This document shows positions 5,255-7,607 of a stretch of 7,607 nt of DNA, piece by piece; position 1 is the first letter of the stretch; each line of letters opens with the position of its first letter. The position numbers were made by a program, and so were the translations under genes. Under the pieces are notes generated by a model, which ran no database searches, was not told the DNA's origin, and saw only the letters and a list, made by a program, of their open reading frames with translations. The stretch comes from an uncultured Collinsella sp. (lineage in GTDB: Bacteria; Actinomycetota; Coriobacteriia; Coriobacteriales; Coriobacteriaceae). Location of the stretch: assembly GCA_958437495.1 (NCBI GenBank), contig CAUBOH010000039.1, positions 1 to 7,607 on the forward strand, written 5' to 3'.

Positions 5255-6871
5255 TTAATCATCCGACCCTTCGTCCATGATCCCCAGATCTTCGAGCGCA
5301 TCCTTCGCCGCCAACTCCATAGCGGGACCGATCAGGTCGATCAGATCGGTGGCGATAACGCTCTTTTCGCCATACTCCGTCGCGGCGGCAAAGCCAGCAT
5401 AGCTATGGAGTGCGACGGCGTACGAGTACAGCAGCTCCCAGCGATCCATATCGTCACGCATGGTTGCCAGCGTGCCGGCAAGGATGCCGGCGAGAACATC
5501 GCCGGAGCCGGCAGTCGCCAGCGATGCCGGGCCCGACAGCGGCAGGAGCACACGCTCAACACCGCAAATAGCCGTCGTTGGCCCCTTAGCGATGACGACA
5601 AGGTTATCGGAGCCCGCAGCCCAGACAACCTTCTGTGCGGCAGCGATTGCCGTCCCCAAATCGTTGACCTCGTCACCGGCGACCAAACGTGAAAGCTCAC
5701 GATAGTGCGGCGTCATGACCAGCGGTTGCTCACGGCGATACATCTCGGGATTACTGTCGATACCGTCAATCGCAATCTTAGAGAGGCAGTTGAGCGCATC
5801 GGCGTCCAGGATAAGCGGAACGTCGAGCTCAAGTAGGCCAGAAACCACCTGCATAGCGCCGGCGGATGTCGTCATGCCCGGTCCGCACAAAACGCAGCTG
5901 TACTTCTTTGCAATCTCGCATACCGTCATGCGCGCTGCGGCGCCAAAGGAGCCACGGGAATCTGAGGGGATGGCGAAGACTGGAATAGACGGAAGCGCCA
6001 TGCGAATAAGATTAGCGCAGGCATCGGGCGTTGCGACGGCGACATATCCAGCACCGGCACGTGCCGCAGACTTAGCAGCCATAATAGCGGCACCGGGATA
6101 CTGTGCCGAACCAGCAACGATGAGCACCGAGCCACGAGAATACTTATCGATATTGCTCGGCAGCGGTGCAAAATAGTCAATAAGGTCGCCGGGTTCAACG
6201 ATCTCGGCAGCATGGTCAACGTCGTCGATCACCTCGTCAAGACGGTCGTACAGACCCCCGCATACCAAGTCGCCGGCATACTCGGGGCCATCGGCACTAT
6301 ACAAACCAATCTTAGGAGCAATCATCGTCACGGTGCGCTCAGCGCGAATGCAGTCATCATCGACCACGCCCGTCTCGGCGTTGAGGCCCGAGGGAACATC
6401 GATAGAGACAACTCTGTCGGCATTTTCGTTTACAGTGGGAATCCAAATGGAGAATGGGGCGCGGAGGTCACCGTGAAAACCGGTGCCAAAAATAGCATCG
6501 ACCACGACATCAGCCTTATCAATGAGCACCTCGAGCTCATCCCGCGACGGACCGACGCACACATGCACATCGCGACCTGCGGTGCGACGAGCAACATGGC
6601 GCGCCAAGGCAGCAGGAATCTCGTCGGGCTCGACCGGAGAGACGATATCCACATCAACACCCTTATGAGCAAGGATGTCAGCCGCGACCCAGCCATCGCC
6701 GCCGTTATTGCCAAAACCGACCAGCACAAGGACTCGATCGGGATTGAGCTTAAGAATCTCGTTGGCGGCAAACTCGCCCGCCAGCTCCATAAGCTCAGCC
6801 TTCGAAGTTCCCTCGCGCTCGATAATATCCTCGAGGCGAACGACTTCCTCGGTACTCAAAACCGGTTTCAT
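5255..6871 (-). CDS. nnr: Bifunctional NAD(P)HX epimerase / ADP-dependent dehydratase
   Basis: This 538-residue protein repairs hydrated NADH and NADPH. The N-terminal epimerase half (YjeF_N, about 1-225) shows NNGGDG at 55-60, DAIFGTG at 125-131 and DVPSG at 158-162, and equilibrates R- and S-NAD(P)HX. The C-terminal ribokinase-like dehydratase half (about 240-525) shows KYSRG at 243-247, AGSAQYPGA at 253-261, DADALN at 356-361, KGPTT at 429-433 and the GSGDVLAG loop with catalytic Asp at 455-462. It removes the water using ADP. The usual TPHPGE motif is TPHYRE here (387-392). An acidic tail of about 15 residues closes the protein. The ATG at 6871 directly abuts the acpS TAG, and its GGAG ribosome-binding site is inside acpS, so the two are probably coupled. 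Pairing with alr is common in bacteria. Confidence 0.95.
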   Translation of the reverse strand: MKPVLSTEEVVRLEDIIEREGTSKAELMELAGEFAANEILKLNPDRVLVLVGFGNNGGDGWVAADILAHKGVDVDIVSPVEPDEIPAALARHVARRTAGRDVHVCVGPSRDELEVLIDKADVVVDAIFGTGFHGDLRAPFSIWIPTVNENADRVVSIDVPSGLNAETGVVDDDCIRAERTVTMIAPKIGLYSADGPEYAGDLVCGGLYDRLDEVIDDVDHAAEIVEPGDLIDYFAPLPSNIDKYSRGSVLIVAGSAQYPGAAIMAAKSAARAGAGYVAVATPDACANLIRMALPSIPVFAIPSDSRGSFGAAARMTVCEIAKKYSCVLCGPGMTTSAGAMQVVSGLLELDVPLILDADALNCLSKIAIDGIDSNPEMYRREQPLVMTPHYRELSRLVAGDEVNDLGTAIAAAQKVVWAAGSDNLVVIAKGPTTAICGVERVLLPLSGPASLATAGSGDVLAGILAGTLATMRDDMDRWELLYSYAVALHSYAGFAAATEYGEKSVIATDLIDLIGPAMELAAKDALEDLGIMDEGSDD

Positions 6872-7411
6872 CTATGCTCCTAGCGTATCTTGCGAAGCAT
6901 CGCCCAGGTGCTCCGTCAAAGCTGAATTCTGCAACTGCTCAAGCTCATCCAAGACAGAGCGAGCCTCTTTAAATGTTTGCGCAACACGTTCCTTGGTGCT
7001 CACCTTTTCGTCTTTTGGTTTCGGGCGGGCATCTTCGGTAATGGCGATGGCATTCGCAACAGCCAAGTCGCCCGTTAGCGTAATGGAAAGAACAACCTCA
7101 ACGACACCAAGCTCTTGAGCTATCTCGAACGCACGCCCCGAAAGCAATGCCTTCGGCTTGCCGAGTTTATCGCGCGTTACCGAGACGTCTTTGCGGCCAA
7201 CGCCCTGACTAAAACCAGTTCCGAGGGCTTTAAGAACCGCTTCGCGAGAAGCAAAACGACTCGCATAATGCGCCGCAGGACGCGATGAGGCGTCGCAATA
7301 CGCGCACTCTTCTTCGGTAAACACGCGCCGAGCAAACGACGGTGTCTTTTCAAGGATTGATTTCATGCGGGAAATCTCGACGATATCAACGCCGATACCG
7401 GCTTCGGCCAT
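6872..7411 (-). CDS. acpS: Holo-ACP synthase with C-terminal helical extension
   Basis: AcpS moves 4'-phosphopantetheine from CoA to the serine of apo-acyl carrier protein, activating fatty-acid synthesis. The N-terminal GIGVDIVEIS carries the Mg-binding Asp (D9). SREAVLKALGTG carries E57 and K61, the other conserved catalytic residues. The family's late SxSH motif reads SITLT here (109-113), with Leu in place of His. The enzyme domain ends near residue 127. About 50 further residues, charged and probably helical (EARSVLDELEQLQ), extend past the usual length of roughly 120. I chose the ATG at 7411, preceded by GGAGGTG at ideal spacing, over an in-frame ATG at 7423 that would contain that ribosome-binding site. 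This is the first gene of the operon and abuts nnr with no gap. Confidence 0.93.
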   Translation of the reverse strand: MAEAGIGVDIVEISRMKSILEKTPSFARRVFTEEECAYCDASSRPAAHYASRFASREAVLKALGTGFSQGVGRKDVSVTRDKLGKPKALLSGRAFEIAQELGVVEVVLSITLTGDLAVANAIAITEDARPKPKDEKVSTKERVAQTFKEARSVLDELEQLQNSALTEHLGDASQDTLGA

Positions 7412-7414
7412 GTT

Positions 7415-7421
7415 CACCTCC
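7415..7421 (-). promoter_or_regulatory. Strong Shine-Dalgarno site fixing the acpS start
   Basis: GGAGGTG lies 3 nt before the ATG at 7411 (5 nt counted from GGAGG). It overlaps an alternative in-frame ATG at 7423, which has no site of its own. This decides the shorter 179-residue acpS product. Confidence 0.8.
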
Positions 7422-7440
7422 ATATTGCACAGACTAAGTT

Positions 7441-7470
7441 ATTGTAGCCCGTTAACGGAAGATGGGACAA
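7441..7470 (-). promoter_or_regulatory. Operon promoter upstream of acpS
   Basis: On the minus strand a TTGTCC -35 box (7465-7470) and a TACAAT -10 box (7441-7446) are 18 nt apart. The predicted start is near 7434, giving a leader of about 23 nt before the acpS ATG. It sits between the terminator at 7519-7549 and acpS, and no other promoter was found before the tightly packed genes. It is therefore the likely main promoter of all six. Confidence 0.55.
7449..7458. promoter_or_regulatory. Palindrome in the operon promoter spacer
   Basis: CCGTTAACGG is a perfect 10-bp palindrome lying between the -35 and -10 boxes of the acpS promoter. The placement fits a repressor site, but a palindrome this short can arise by chance and no regulator family is recognisable. 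Confidence 0.3.
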
Positions 7471-7518
7471 ACGAGGGCCATAAAACACAGCGAGTTTGTT
7501 AGATCTGGTATTTAACGC

Positions 7519-7549
7519 AAAAAGGGGGAGGCCGCGAGGCCTCCCCCTT
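7519..7549 (-). terminator. Intrinsic terminator of the gene to the right
   Basis: GGGGGAGGCC and GGCCTCCCCC form a perfect 10-bp stem (12 bp with flanking A-T pairs) around a 4-nt loop. On the minus strand the stem is followed directly by TTTTTG, the classic form. On the plus strand the trailing sequence is CTTCTTCATT, so it could also act weakly in that direction. It separates the acpS operon from the upstream leftward gene, whose end lies at or beyond the window edge. Confidence 0.85.
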
Positions 7550-7562
7550 CTTCATTCCATAT

Positions 7563-7579
7563 GACGGCTCGGTGCCGTC
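7563..7579. other. Small hairpin near the right edge
   Basis: GACGGC and GCCGTC form a 6-bp stem around a 5-nt loop just before the intrinsic terminator, in the minus-strand direction. It could be inside the end of the neighbouring gene or be a minor structure in its 3' untranslated region. Nothing else identifies it. Confidence 0.25.
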
Positions 7580-7607
7580 CACCGGTCAGCGGCGCCCTGG
7601 CCTCCCA

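Noticed and set aside
7552..7605. C-terminal end of a leftward gene at the right edge (17 codons ending in TGA just before the terminator)
   Set aside because: Position before the terminator is suggestive, but the fragment is too short to recognise and another minus-strand frame is also open across it.
7561..7607. Start of a rightward gene with ATG at 7561
   Set aside because: No ribosome-binding site precedes it and only 15 codons are visible.

Overview
The window looks like chromosomal DNA from a moderately GC-rich actinomycete. Collinsella or another member of the Coriobacteriia is my best guess. This rests on the style of the proteins, on the TsaB-RimI-TsaD fusion and on the gene order; no rRNA or database match was available.

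Positions 588-7411 hold six genes, all on the minus strand, packed end to end with gaps from a 14-nt overlap to 12 nt. In transcription order they are acpS (holo-ACP synthase), nnr (NAD(P)HX epimerase/dehydratase), alr (alanine racemase), a family-4 uracil-DNA glycosylase, tsaE, and one giant gene fusing TsaB, a RimI-like GNAT acetyltransferase and TsaD. A sigma70-type promoter lies just before acpS (7441-7470). The intrinsic terminator of whatever lies further right is at 7519-7549. The operon joins carrier-protein activation, repair of damaged NAD(P)H, D-alanine supply for peptidoglycan, uracil-excision repair and the t6A37 tRNA modification machinery. TsaC, which makes the t6A intermediate, is not in the window.

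Positions 1-587 hold no credible gene but are the most unusual part. Two large hairpins (146-298 and 441-575) lie in opposite orientations either side of a 142-nt spacer. Read in the same sense, they share a 69-nt core. The two copies of the core differ at 8 positions, and those 8 differences form four compensated base-pair changes in one 8-bp inner stem. The outer arms (42 bp with one mismatch, and 33 bp perfect) have almost unrelated sequences in the two copies, yet each is self-complementary. This is strong covariation for a structured element whose core sequence is fixed and whose stems are free to vary. I do not recognise the family. One copy begins 12 nt after the stop codon of the tsaD fusion.

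At the far left, a good minus-strand promoter (20-48) with a palindromic operator between its -35 and -10 boxes points to a regulated gene running leftward out of the window.
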